Shown here piece after piece: positions 44,514-53,667 of a stretch of 64,000 nt of DNA. This stretch comes from Sphaerolaimus hirsutus. Its lineage: Eukaryota; Nematoda; Chromadorea; Monhysterida; Sphaerolaimidae. The stretch is from the NCBI GenBank assembly GCA_964036195.1, contig CAXIWS010000787.1:1-64000 (forward strand), read 5' to 3'. The stretch's first letter is position 1. Each line of letters opens with the position of its first letter. Below the pieces are notes generated by a model. The model saw nothing but the letters and a program-made list of their open reading frames with translations, was not told the DNA's origin and ran no database searches. The position numbers and the translations under genes are program-made.

Positions 44514-47500
44514 ATGACACTTGTTACACCAGTTAATGCCACAGGGGGTGGCGAGGCACATCATGTGTCAAGCTGTGTATCCATGCTTCTGGCGCTGTCA
44601 ATATTATATCAAAATGTAAGATGTCTTAAAAACCAGGCCACTTGTTTACTTGACACGGTTAAAAAGAGTGGTGCTGAAATATTATGCTTTACTGAGACAC
44701 AATATGATAATGCCTCTGACTGTGCATGCATAGGTGGATATGCGGGGGTACACAGGTACAAAAATACGATGAAAACAGGCGGCCTGTCAATGTACATCCG
44801 CAAGGGGATAAAATATACCTTGAACAGGGTTGACGATTATCTGTCAAACAATATATTAAGTGTGAAAATAACAGATCATCCCAGTTTTTACAACAGTACC
44901 TCGGAATATTCTATGAAGCGTTCCACACAAAAAATAAAGTCGCGCTACTCAAACATAAATATAATTGTAGTATATCTAGAAAACAACAGTAAAGTCAAAA
45001 AATCAAAAAATGTGTTGAAATTAAATCGAGACATATTAGAAGTCTTATCTGAGATGATAGAATCTAATAGGAAAATAGGCGAAAGTACTTTACTTGTTGG
45101 TGACTTCAATGGCCACATCGGGAATGATGAACTGGGGATAGATGCAAATGATCCCTGTAAGAATACAAATGGGGAACTTGTTCGTGCTTTCATGTGCGCG
45201 ACGGGGCTGTCACTGGCCAATAGACAAATGGATGGTCTATGGACATTCAAAAGGGTAAATGCTAAATCCGTTCTAGATTTGTGCTTCGCAGATGGCTCGC
45301 TTTGTATGAGTAAAGGGGTTGTCGATGAATGCGATGCATACAGTAGTATCCAGTCAGACCATAATGCAATATTTATGAAGTTTAGCCATAAGGTCGTGCT
45401 AAGCCAACCATGCAAAAAAATCCTACGTCCCAAAAAAGTGGAAGATGAGATACATTTTCAAGCAGAACTGGCAAAAAGTCATCCGACAACATACACGGGG
45501 GTGGTTAACGCAATTAACAAGGCCTCTACAGTGCTAGTGAATGACGAGGCCATAAGACCAGTGCCAAATCAAATTAAGAAACAATGCCGCAAGATAGCTA
45601 AAGTGAGGCGGAAACTAAAAAAGTCTGAAAAGGAGCAAAACACATATATGCAAAAGACACTGAACAGCGATCTGAAGCTGGAACGGAGGAGACTTCGTAA
45701 TATGAAGAGTACCCTGGACCGAAAAGAAAAACAAACACAAATAGAAAAGTTGGCAAAGCAGGGTGGTAACTACCAGATGCAAGAAATCTTTAAAAAGGTA
45801 AACAAAATACGTGCTGGGGATAGAGACGTGATACACACAATCTACGATGAGGATGGCGAAGCGGCTGCGTCGGTTACTGCAATGAATACACAGATGGTGA
45901 AAGCGTGGCATGTGGTGACTAAGCCGAATCCTGGATGTGCACTATCAGAGACTGGGGAAATTCCTAAAATTACAGCACCTACTAAATCTACAAATAAATT
46001 GACGGAACCAATTACGCTTATAGAAATTGAGAAAGCAATTATGAATCTAAAAAACAACAAATCGGCAGGCACAACTGGGATTTATCATGAGCATCTTAAA
46101 TTATTAGAAGAGGACTACCAAACCACACTTTGCAGTATATATAATACCTGGCTTGAAGGTGGCACAATACCGGAGGAAGCAGCACTGTGTAAAATGATAC
46201 TTTTACATAAAAAGGGTGACAAAGGAAACATGAAAAATTACCGCACCCTGGGGCTATCATGCAACATCAAAAAGGTATATATGTCGGTGCTCAATCGGAG
46301 GTTAATAAGATGGCTAGAAGACAATGATGCTTTGACTGAGATGCAGGGGGGTTTCCGCCCGGGTAGAAGAACACTTGACAATGTGCAAATACTGAAAACA
46401 TGTTACAATTATGCTCGGGTAAACGGTAACCCATTTGTTACATGTTTCATTGATGCAGTTAAAGCCTTTGACCGGGTAGACAGAGATAAACTATGGAAAA
46501 AAATGATGATGATGGGAATACCAAGCATCTTAGTATCAGCGATTTCTAACGTCTATCTAAAGACAAAAGCTGTAATGACTTATGGGGGTTATGAAAGTGA
46601 TAAACTGGCCTACCCAATCGGAGTAGCACAGGGGTGCGCACTGAGTCCTACGCTCTACGCAATATATATACATGATCTGGCAACAGAGCTATTGAATACA
46701 AAAATGGGAGCAAAATGTGGTCTGGGAAATGAAAAAATTCCTGCACTTTTCTTTGCTGATGACATTGTATTAATGGCTTCGAGAGACAGCGAGCTCGAAC
46801 ATCTTATGAGTGTCTTCAGCTCTTGGGCATGGAAATGGAGTGTAAGTATAAATGCATCAAAAAGTGAAGTGCTGCGATGGGGTGATATCAAGATTGCAAA
46901 AAGAGAGTGGTATATTGATGTAGGAGGTGGAAACAACAAAGAGAGGGAATTAATTAGTGAAGTGGATCAGATACGATACTTGGGGGTGTTAATAAACACC
47001 GGTGGAGATCCATTTAAAGCTCACAAAGCAAACGTCATAACGAAAATGAAAAGGTTGAGTATACTACCTTTAAAAGCCGCTAAAGGGACAGTCACACCAC
47101 TACACACTGCGAACATCACATGGAAGGCATACGTGGAGCCCGGATCAATGTACGGGGTTGAGATAACGGGCTTAGACAAGAGTCAATTAATGGAGATGGA
47201 CAAAATATATGTACAAACAATGAAAAAAGCTGCACGACTGCCAATTAGCTGTAGCACCAGCTCTTTATTGTACGACATAGACGGGATACTACCGTCAGAC
47301 AAATATAACCAATTAGTATTGACAAATGACAATTACATGCAAAGGGCGTGTAGGACCAGGTGGCTAGTAAGAGCTCATGAAACCGATAAGCGGATATCTG
47401 GCAACCGTCGTATGAAAATAGACAACACAAACAAGACGCTGGTCACACAATGTATACAGTCATCAGAGATCAATACGGTCATTTCAAACCTGAGAGGATC

Positions 47501-47918
47501 AGATATAAAAAATTATATCCACAGGAAAAGGATGATCCATGCGCGTGATAGGATCAGGATGGAAACAGCGGTTACGAATAGAGGTGGGGTGTTGGATAAG
47601 GTAGAAATAAAGAATATTTACTACAATGAGCTAAATTGGCTAGCCGCCAGATATAATGCCCTACGGACTAGGAGCGGGTCCAAAAGGAAAGTTTGTAAGT
47701 ACTGTTCATGCAGCAACGTAAAAATCGTGGCAAACATGCATCATATTATGTATATGTGTCAAATCAATACGTCAGAGCGCAATAATTTGGAGAAAATACG
47801 ATGCTCAATACCGTGTGATTGGAGAGAAAATCCCCTCGGAGCTAAACTATGCCATCGCCATAGAATGGGTGTTGACAATATGATACGTAAATGTATAGTG
47901 CAGATAACGGATAGGTGA
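44514..47918 (+). CDS. retroelement ORF2: APE endonuclease and reverse transcriptase
   Basis: One uninterrupted exon, about 1134 aa from the ATG at 44514 (44583 is an alternative; the frame is open far upstream). The APE-type endonuclease carries QNVRCL, CFTETQ, LVGDFNGH and SDH. The reverse transcriptase has GIYHEHLK, GGFRPGRRT, FIDAVKAFDRV with its first catalytic Asp, GVAQGCALSP, and FFADDIVLM (near 46749) with the catalytic Asp pair, followed by SINASKSE and IRYLGVLIN. C-terminal CKYC...H....C is a zinc knuckle. All catalytic motifs look intact, so the copy may be recent. The role is target-primed reverse transcription of the element's RNA. The clade cannot be fixed by eye. Confidence 0.9.
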   Translation: MTLVTPVNATGGGEAHHVSSCVSMLLALSILYQNVRCLKNQATCLLDTVKKSGAEILCFTETQYDNASDCACIGGYAGVHRYKNTMKTGGLSMYIRKGIKYTLNRVDDYLSNNILSVKITDHPSFYNSTSEYSMKRSTQKIKSRYSNINIIVVYLENNSKVKKSKNVLKLNRDILEVLSEMIESNRKIGESTLLVGDFNGHIGNDELGIDANDPCKNTNGELVRAFMCATGLSLANRQMDGLWTFKRVNAKSVLDLCFADGSLCMSKGVVDECDAYSSIQSDHNAIFMKFSHKVVLSQPCKKILRPKKVEDEIHFQAELAKSHPTTYTGVVNAINKASTVLVNDEAIRPVPNQIKKQCRKIAKVRRKLKKSEKEQNTYMQKTLNSDLKLERRRLRNMKSTLDRKEKQTQIEKLAKQGGNYQMQEIFKKVNKIRAGDRDVIHTIYDEDGEAAASVTAMNTQMVKAWHVVTKPNPGCALSETGEIPKITAPTKSTNKLTEPITLIEIEKAIMNLKNNKSAGTTGIYHEHLKLLEEDYQTTLCSIYNTWLEGGTIPEEAALCKMILLHKKGDKGNMKNYRTLGLSCNIKKVYMSVLNRRLIRWLEDNDALTEMQGGFRPGRRTLDNVQILKTCYNYARVNGNPFVTCFIDAVKAFDRVDRDKLWKKMMMMGIPSILVSAISNVYLKTKAVMTYGGYESDKLAYPIGVAQGCALSPTLYAIYIHDLATELLNTKMGAKCGLGNEKIPALFFADDIVLMASRDSELEHLMSVFSSWAWKWSVSINASKSEVLRWGDIKIAKREWYIDVGGGNNKERELISEVDQIRYLGVLINTGGDPFKAHKANVITKMKRLSILPLKAAKGTVTPLHTANITWKAYVEPGSMYGVEITGLDKSQLMEMDKIYVQTMKKAARLPISCSTSSLLYDIDGILPSDKYNQLVLTNDNYMQRACRTRWLVRAHETDKRISGNRRMKIDNTNKTLVTQCIQSSEINTVISNLRGSDIKNYIHRKRMIHARDRIRMETAVTNRGGVLDKVEIKNIYYNELNWLAARYNALRTRSGSKRKVCKYCSCSNVKIVANMHHIMYMCQINTSERNNLEKIRCSIPCDWRENPLGAKLCHRHRMGVDNMIRKCIVQITDR

Positions 47919-47926
47919 AAAGGATA

Positions 47927-47932
47927 AATAAA
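47927..47932 (+). promoter_or_regulatory. AATAAA poly(A) signal downstream of ORF2
   Basis: AATAAA lies 9 bp after the ORF2 stop codon. It is close to the stop for a cleavage signal but is the only match in the 3' region. Confidence 0.4.
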
Positions 47933-48063
47933 TTAAAGATTGTTAAAGTGTTTAGCTGTATTGCTTGTGACGAGTAAAGGCTGATCACCCTCAGCCATTC
48001 TCGGCCAAGATATAACGGAGAGGGGCGGAACCCAGCAATGGGTATGGCCCTAGATCTCATGTT

Positions 48064-48088
48064 TGCTATAATAATAATAATGATATAT
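48064..48088 (+). repeat. ATA-repeat tail, likely 3' end of the retroelement
   Basis: GCTATAATAATAATAATGATATAT follows a 150-bp 3' UTR with GGAACCCAGCAATGGGTATGG. Short TAA-type repeats end many non-LTR elements instead of poly(A). The 5' end of the element cannot be set exactly but is near 34.7 kb. Confidence 0.55.
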
Positions 48089-48402
48089 ACTCGACCATTT
48101 TTACTCGTGAATATGGAACTTTATTCCGGAGTTATGGAAGTTTAAAAAAAGAATTTGTCGTAGCCATGAAATCCGTGTAAACGCCGCCTTAAGCAGCAGT
48201 GAGCTAGAGCACCATGTGTACATCAGTACAAAATGACCGAAATTGTAACCCCCACAGTTCCGCAGTGGGCGGAGCTAGAGGGGTGAAATTTTGGGTGAAA
48301 ACTCAAAACAACTGGTATATTAACGTGTTAAAATTTTATGACCGTAGCTTACCCCTAGCGCGAATGGCGAGCACTGCCCGGGGACTTTTCAGCCCGACCA
48401 TG

Positions 48403-48754
48403 TAAATCTCTCAGATGGGCATTTATTCGACGATTTTTGGTATATTGCCAATTTTTTACCTGTTTTCAGCAAAGTCGTTGGGTTTGCAGCAGCGTTAAAT
48501 TCGTGTCCAACCCACAGACGAACACCGCTCAGTGGTGGCGCTTGAAATGGCTCACAATGGAACTGCAATTTTTCAATTCTGTTACACGCAAAGTAAATAT
48601 ACCTAAGGTGTAGGGAAAAGTCCAAAACTTCAAAAATTCAGTTTGGTCCAAAAATGGCATCTATAAAATGCGCTAAATAGGTTGCATTGATTTGTCACAT
48701 TTTTCAATGTCACTTGCCCCTTTCGTGAATACATGGGTACAAACTAATACCAAC
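48403..48754. other. no supported gene
   Basis: Begins with a short R-like end (CATTTATTCGACGATTTTTGG near 48420-48440). The rest is unassigned sequence upstream of the tRNA. Confidence 0.35.
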
Positions 48755-48826
48755 GGTTCCATGGTGTAGCGGTTAGCACTCAGGACTCTGAATCCTGCGA
48801 CCCGAGTTCGAATCTCGGTGGGACCT
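48755..48826 (+). tRNA. tRNA-Gln (anticodon CUG)
   Basis: A 72-nt cloverleaf: acceptor stem GGTTCCA/TGGGACC with a discriminator T, D arm with TGGTGTAGCGGTTAGCA, anticodon stem AGGA/TCCT around CTCTGAA (anticodon CTG), T arm with GAGTTCGAATCTC including the GTTCGA B box. It matches animal tRNA-Gln. No intron. A T run (TTCTTTTT, 48831-48838) downstream could serve as Pol III terminator. Confidence 0.95.
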
Positions 48827-49145
48827 AATGTTCTTTTTGCACTTTTGGATCGATCAAGTTGGATGGGATTGGGTATTCAACGAATTAGATTGGATTTTTA
48901 TGCCGGAATTTTTTAATATTCATATTGGCAGTATTTTTGCATCAGTTGTCAATTTTAAATTGTATCCATATGCACACATTCAGGAATCAAACTTTCATGT
49001 GTACGCATGCACACATTTGTACGCGTTTTAAAGTAAACTTAAATACGTTTTATACTCGGCGGACTTGATACTCTGCACTAGCACTTGGAAGTGTGCCAAC
49101 GATAATCAAAGCATGTGACTCTTGTAAAAATACGAAAAATTCATA

Positions 49146-49573
49146 CCGTATTTCCTCGAAATACCCCCCTCGAAATACCCCCCATCTCGAAATACCCCCC
49201 TCAAAAAGGACACTATGAAATAATTACCCACCCCCTCGAAATACCCCCCCCCCCCCAAATTGAGTGTACAGAGAACGTACATGACAAAACTGCGGTTTGT
49301 CATTCGGGCAATGCAAAACACATGTTAAAAACAATGAATTGTTACATTAGAACAGTGTTACACACTTATATAAGTCAACAGACTCTTATATATATAGCGG
49401 TTATTGTTGCATTTTTCTACATCTGCATACGTTACAGACAACAATTTAGTACTGGAATTTCAAAAAAATTCTGGCGAAATAATAAGCCCCCCTCGAAATA
49501 CCCCCCCCCCCCCTCGTTTAACCCCCCCTCAAAATTCTCACTCTGAAACAATCACCCCCGGGCCCGGGGGTAG
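49146..49573 (+). mobile_element. family P2 element, right end missing
   Basis: CCGTATTTCCTCGAAATACC after TA, core with GAGAACGTACATGACAAAAC and CATTTTTCTACATCTGC. It breaks off in the C/G-rich block at 49573 before the expected GAGGAAATACGG. Confidence 0.65.
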
Positions 49574-49612
49574 TCGTGAATACATCCATGTATTTATATA
49601 ACGTTATAGGTA

Positions 49613-50046
49613 CCGTATTACCTCGAAATACCCCCATGGGGGTTTATTATTTCGCCAGCAAAATTTGAGGGGGGGTTAATTCGAGGGGGGGGTTTATTCG
49701 AGGGGGGGGTTTATTATTTCGTCAGAAATTTTCGTAAGGATCGTAGTAAATAGTAGGCATTTGCGTACCCAAAATAGGTAATAAATGTGTCCAAACAGGA
49801 TATATTTGGACATAAAAACGTAGATAGCTACACAAACTACTCTATGTGTAGCTGCAATGCAAATCAACAGTAATATACATCATGTAAATTGCGTACATGA
49901 CGTATTTATTATGTACATGACGTACATCATTCCGGAGGGGGGGGTATTTCGAGGGGGGGGTTTATTATTTCCCCAGCCCATTTTGAGGGGGGGTTAATTC
50001 GAGGGGGGGGTTAATTCAAGGGGGGGGATAATTCGAGGTAATACGG
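49613..50046 (-). mobile_element. family P element (reverse), complete
   Basis: CCGTATTACCTCGAAATACC to GAGGTAATACGG with TA flanks (49611-49612, 50047-50048). Nearly identical in core to 19748-20189 and 9243-9681. Confidence 0.8.
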
Positions 50047-50048
50047 TA

Positions 50049-50303
50049 TACTCGGCGGACCGTAAAGTATGCACCCAAAATTATTTGTCTTGGTCGATAA
50101 TGCGCGAGCTGGATACTTATGTAGGCACTTTCACAAAAAGAAAAATATTTTTTAAAAAGAAAAGGCGGAGTCACGTACAAACGAGTCATGTTTTTTTTCC
50201 CGAAATGTTTTTTTAATATATTTTTAACTGAAATTTTTTTAAATGATGACGTCATGATGGAGTGTTTCCTTCAGAAAAAGCATAGCGTGCGGTCCGCCGA
50301 GTA
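50049..50303. mobile_element. TACTCGGCGGACC mariner-like element
   Basis: TACTCGGCGGACCG at the left, CGGTCCGCCGAGTA at the right. It abuts the preceding P element, sharing its TA. The small ORF on the minus strand has no recognisable domain. Confidence 0.65.
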
Positions 50304-50724
50304 TCACAGCAAATAATTTTTTGAACATTTGATGAGAATCGCTGTGTTAAATATCGTTGGCACGCTTCCAGCAAGAACCACGTGTGCAAGGTGTAATGTC
50401 ACTGAATATAACAACTATGCTGGGCTCAACCCAATCAAACTTTCAACTTCACTCACATCACCAAAATATGCATTGCCACTGTCCACATTCAACACCAGTC
50501 TGGCGCCTATGGCCCTCCTAGTTTGTCTGCGATTTGTCATGTTCACAAAATAGCATAAGCCCCTGTCGCCGTCGAATATCGGTTCTGCTATCGATGTACA
50601 GTCGACCTGTTTAATTAGGTAGGTAGTTTGAATGGAAATGTAGTTTTTTGAAATTTGACAAACTACCTTTTGATGGCCCGCACACAAGATGTATACTGAA
50701 TTCAGTTGCACACTAGTGTTAGAA

Positions 50725-51074
50725 TTTGGTGCCAGTAGTGAGAGTAGTGACAGTAATAGCAATATGGACTAGGCTTATGATATCATAGCTAATATTGTTT
50801 AGTCGTGGCACATTGCCAACACTGGTGGCTTACACTAGCCAAAGTTATATGATCACAACTTAAAGCAGCATTGAGCTAGAGCACCATTTGTACATCAGTA
50901 CAAAATGACCGAAATTGTAACCCCCACAGTTCCACAGTGGGTGGAGCTAGAGGGGTGAAATTTTGGGTGAAAACTCACAACACCTGATATATTAACCTGT
51001 CAAAATTTTATGACTGTAGCTTACCCCTAGCGTGAATGGCGAGCACTGCCCGGGGACTTTTCAGCCCGACCATG
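50725..51074. mobile_element. right half of a mariner-like M element
   Basis: Matches the right arm of 33261-34159 (GGCTTACACTAGCC, TTAAAGCAGCATTGAGC) and ends GACTTTTCAGCCCGACCATG before TA. It retains the intact TTAA that T used in the other copy. Confidence 0.7.
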
Positions 51075-51087
51075 TACATATGTAAAT

Positions 51088-52283
51088 ATTAGGGTGTAAA
51101 CTAAGTTTCTTATATTTTTTGCGATCTCATCGAAATGCACATTCCTGCATCCCATTCTGCTGTACATTGGCCGAATTCGATGCCCTTTGAGTATGTTGAG
51201 GTTTGAGGTCTGGTCTATGACAAATTGCTTTGGTTTGCTCGAATTATCCCCCAGTCCCGAGATAAGGGTGGTCTATAAAAAGGTGGTCATTTTGCATGGA
51301 TGATCTGCACATTGACTTAGAAGCTTAAAATCTCGGCCATTTCTGGGCTGATTTGGATCGTTCAACACTTAAAAAGATCAGGACAACCTGCAGATTCAAT
51401 TTTTGTGGTCGGATAATTGATGTCGAAATTCCGTATGCCGATTTGACCCGGTTTTTCAACATGAAAAAAATTTTACTGAACATGCTATCATATACTTTAA
51501 ACAATGAGAATTTATATAAAACAAAAATGAGTTCAATATCTTTTTCCAATCAAAAGTTATAGCACTTTGAACTTTCGCTTCCTGCTCATAAATTAACCAC
51601 ATGAAGAACGGTGCATACAAATAATCATAACATAAAAATGAAATCTACAGGTCATTATGATTAATTTAAGCATTCATAGGTGCAAATCGGCTGAGAAATG
51701 GCGGAGATGTAGAGTTTTGAATTTGCATGCTTTGTTCTTCATGCAGTAATTTATATTTATTGTTTGGAGGTGGAAGTTCGAAGTGCGGTAACTTTTGACT
51801 GGAAAGAGATATTGAAATAATTTTTGGGCGAGATATATTCTTTTTGTCTAAGGTAAATGATAGCACCTTCCAAAAAACCGTCTTGAAAAATTGATTATGA
51901 GTACTGCTAATGTTCAAAAACTGGGTCAAATCGGCATATGGAATCAAGACATCACTAATCCGACCACAGCAATTGGATCTGCAGGTTGTCCCGATCATTT
52001 TAAGTGTTGAACTATCCGAATCGGCCCAGAAATGGCCGCGTTATTTAGCTTCAAAGTCAATGTGCAGATCGACCACACATAATGACCACCTTTTAATAGA
52101 CCCCCTTATCTCGGGACTGGGGGATTATTCGAGCAAACCAAAACAATTCTTCATAGCCCAGACCCCAAACCCCAACATACTCGAAGGGCATCAAATTCGG
52201 TCAATGTACAACAGAATGGGATGCAGGAATGTACATTTCTATGAGATCGCAAAAAATATAAGAAACTTAGTTTACAGCCTAAT
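51088..52283. mobile_element. long palindrome F2 (ATTAGGGTGTAAACT ends)
   Basis: ATTAGGGTGTAAACTAAGTTTC and GAAACTTAGTTTACAGCCTAAT close a 1.2-kb fold-back. Arms share CCCAGTCCCGAGATAAGG and CATTTCTGGGC / GCCCAGAAATGG blocks with F1. The ORFs inside are arm sequence. Confidence 0.72.
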
Positions 52284-52348
52284 ACATAATGTATTCATAA
52301 TATTTTATGATGGAACAAAAAATAAATTAAAGATGGCATGCACATCTC

Positions 52349-52574
52349 CTGGGGGCAATCCCAAGCCCTGTAATGTGTTAAGTAAAGTGTCAAATGTAAA
52401 GTCAAATGCAAAGTAAAGTGTCAATCAAAACAAAAAAGAAAAAAATTTATTACTGAACTTTGCATGACAATTGACACTTTACTTTGCATTTGACTTTACA
52501 TTTGACACTTTACTTTGCATTTGACTTCACATTTGACACTTTACTTTACACTTTACAGGGCTTGGGATTGCCAC
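52349..52574 (-). mobile_element. introner-family fold-back (possible intron)
   Basis: Minus strand: starts GTGGCAATCCCAAGCCCTG, ends GGGCTTGGGATTGCCCCCAG. Arms iterate AAAGTGTCAAATGTAAAG and complement. ACCAG precedes it and CCCAG closes it, the same arrangement as in the Kunitz exons. Both flanks are open in one frame for a short distance. Confidence 0.65.
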
Positions 52575-52708
52575 CTGGTGGACATGTTAAAATATAGTTG
52601 TAGTTCAAATGAATTCTGTAGTCTTCCATACAGTGCACATCCATTGAATAATTTTGGAGTACTGAGTAAATTGTCATTTGTGAGCATTTTGTTGATGCTG
52701 GTGTTGTG
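52575..52708 (-). other. possible exon fragment upstream of an introner copy
   Basis: Minus-strand open reading after an acceptor-like TTCATTCAAG, ending ATGTCCACCAG before the introner-family element. Reading on across the element soon meets a stop and then palindrome F2. It could be a stranded 5' exon of the DEG/ENaC gene, but no family motif supports this. Confidence 0.25.
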
Positions 52709-53435
52709 ATGTGGGTGGACTTTTTCGAGACTTGAATGAATACACATATGTTATGTGGGGTTAAAACATGTTCAAAACCAATATTTTTTAAGAAAACCGC
52801 TGTTTCCACATCAAAATGCTGTAAATCAGAATTTTTGGGGGGAAAACTCAAGTTTTTTGGGACAAAAACTTGAGTTTTTAGAAGAAAAAAAAACTCAAAA
52901 AAACTCGAGTTTTAACAAAAAAACAATGAAATAAAAACAGAGTTACTCAAGTTTTTTTCGATAAAAAAACTCAAAACACAGGTATTCATTTTTGAAAAAC
53001 TCAAGTCAAAACACAGATAACCAAAGCGAATTTGAATATTAAGTAAATGAATGAAATACCGAAAAGTTTCTTCATATTGATGTTGCCAGAATGCATTTCA
53101 TAGACAATGTGTGAATATGACTACTGCACAAGTTGAGATTCTCGTGCACAAGACGTATTTACTTGAAGCATAATTATAATCAGAAAGTGGTATTTAAAAT
53201 GATACAAAAGTATTTCAACAAATTTTCACTTTTCTATGCAATCAACCAGTTTCCATATCAAATTCTCATGTGTCTTAGTGCACTGAACTGCACTGCACCT
53301 TCAGTACAAAAGAAAGCTAATTGATGATGTAATTAAAAGTGCAAATATGTAATATTCTGAACACATTGTAAACATTCTTGCAAACTAAATAGCGTAATAA
53401 TAAGACTAGATAAAATAGCCCCGTACATTTCAATT

Positions 53436-53667
53436 TCACTTCCCTTTGCCTTTTCCATCGTCCTTCCTTACATACATGATTATTACGGGATCGTATTTGG
53501 CAGAGTGGCGGTGACTGTGGTAGCCGAGCATGGGCAGTGCTTTCTTTTTCATTCCTGAAGTTTTTGGCCAATCAAACCCCATGGCATCATAAATTATCGG
53601 CAGTCCATCATAGTTGAGCAGCGATGTGAAGTGGCCGATAGAACTGGTGTCAGCCCTGTCAGCCGCA
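53436..53667 (-). CDS. last exon: His-box region and basic tail
   Basis: Acceptor TTTCATGCAG (phase 2). It encodes SSIGHFTSLLNYDGLPIIYDAM, a segment with HSHRH, PVIIMYVR and the tail KDDGKGKGK before TGA. The order GHxTSxx...D...xxxYxR is that of the C-terminal His box of papain-fold ubiquitin peptidases. Moderate support only. Confidence 0.55.

Larger units (their letters stand above)
28338..48188. mobile_element. large element T with TTAA target, GGCCGTGTTTACACGG ends
   Basis: GGCCGTGTTTACACGGATTTC at the left and GAAATCCGTGTAAACGCCGCC at the right are inverted. They are flanked by CTAA (28334-28337, from TTAA) and TTAA (48189-48192), where intact M copies have a single TTAA. Sub-terminal sequence repeats TTTGTCGTATGTGACGAC and TCCGACAAA. 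TTAA duplication suits the piggyBac group, but the ends are not canonical piggyBac and no transposase was seen. The body holds several nested elements and a complete two-gene retroelement. Confidence 0.65.
27635..48402. mobile_element. mariner-like fold-back M, split by a 19.85-kb insertion
   Basis: CATGGTCCGGCTGAAAAGTCC at the left and the inverted form at the right, with TA flanks (27633-27634, 48403-48404). Removing 28338-48188 and one TTAA leaves about 915 bp, the size of the intact M copy at 33261-34159. M itself is a palindrome with about 400-bp arms (GCTCTAGCTCAATGC, GGCTTACACTAGCC). Confidence 0.8.

Noticed and set aside
28338-48188. Element T as a Maverick/Polinton or Helitron
   Set aside because: No DNA polymerase B, integrase, capsid or Rep/helicase reading was seen. 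The target is TTAA rather than 6 bp, and it has inverted ends unlike Helitrons.
52546-52851. 101-aa minus-strand ORF as a definite DEG/ENaC exon
   Set aside because: No family cysteine pattern. The frame runs into an introner-family element and then a palindrome. Kept only as a low-confidence possible exon fragment.
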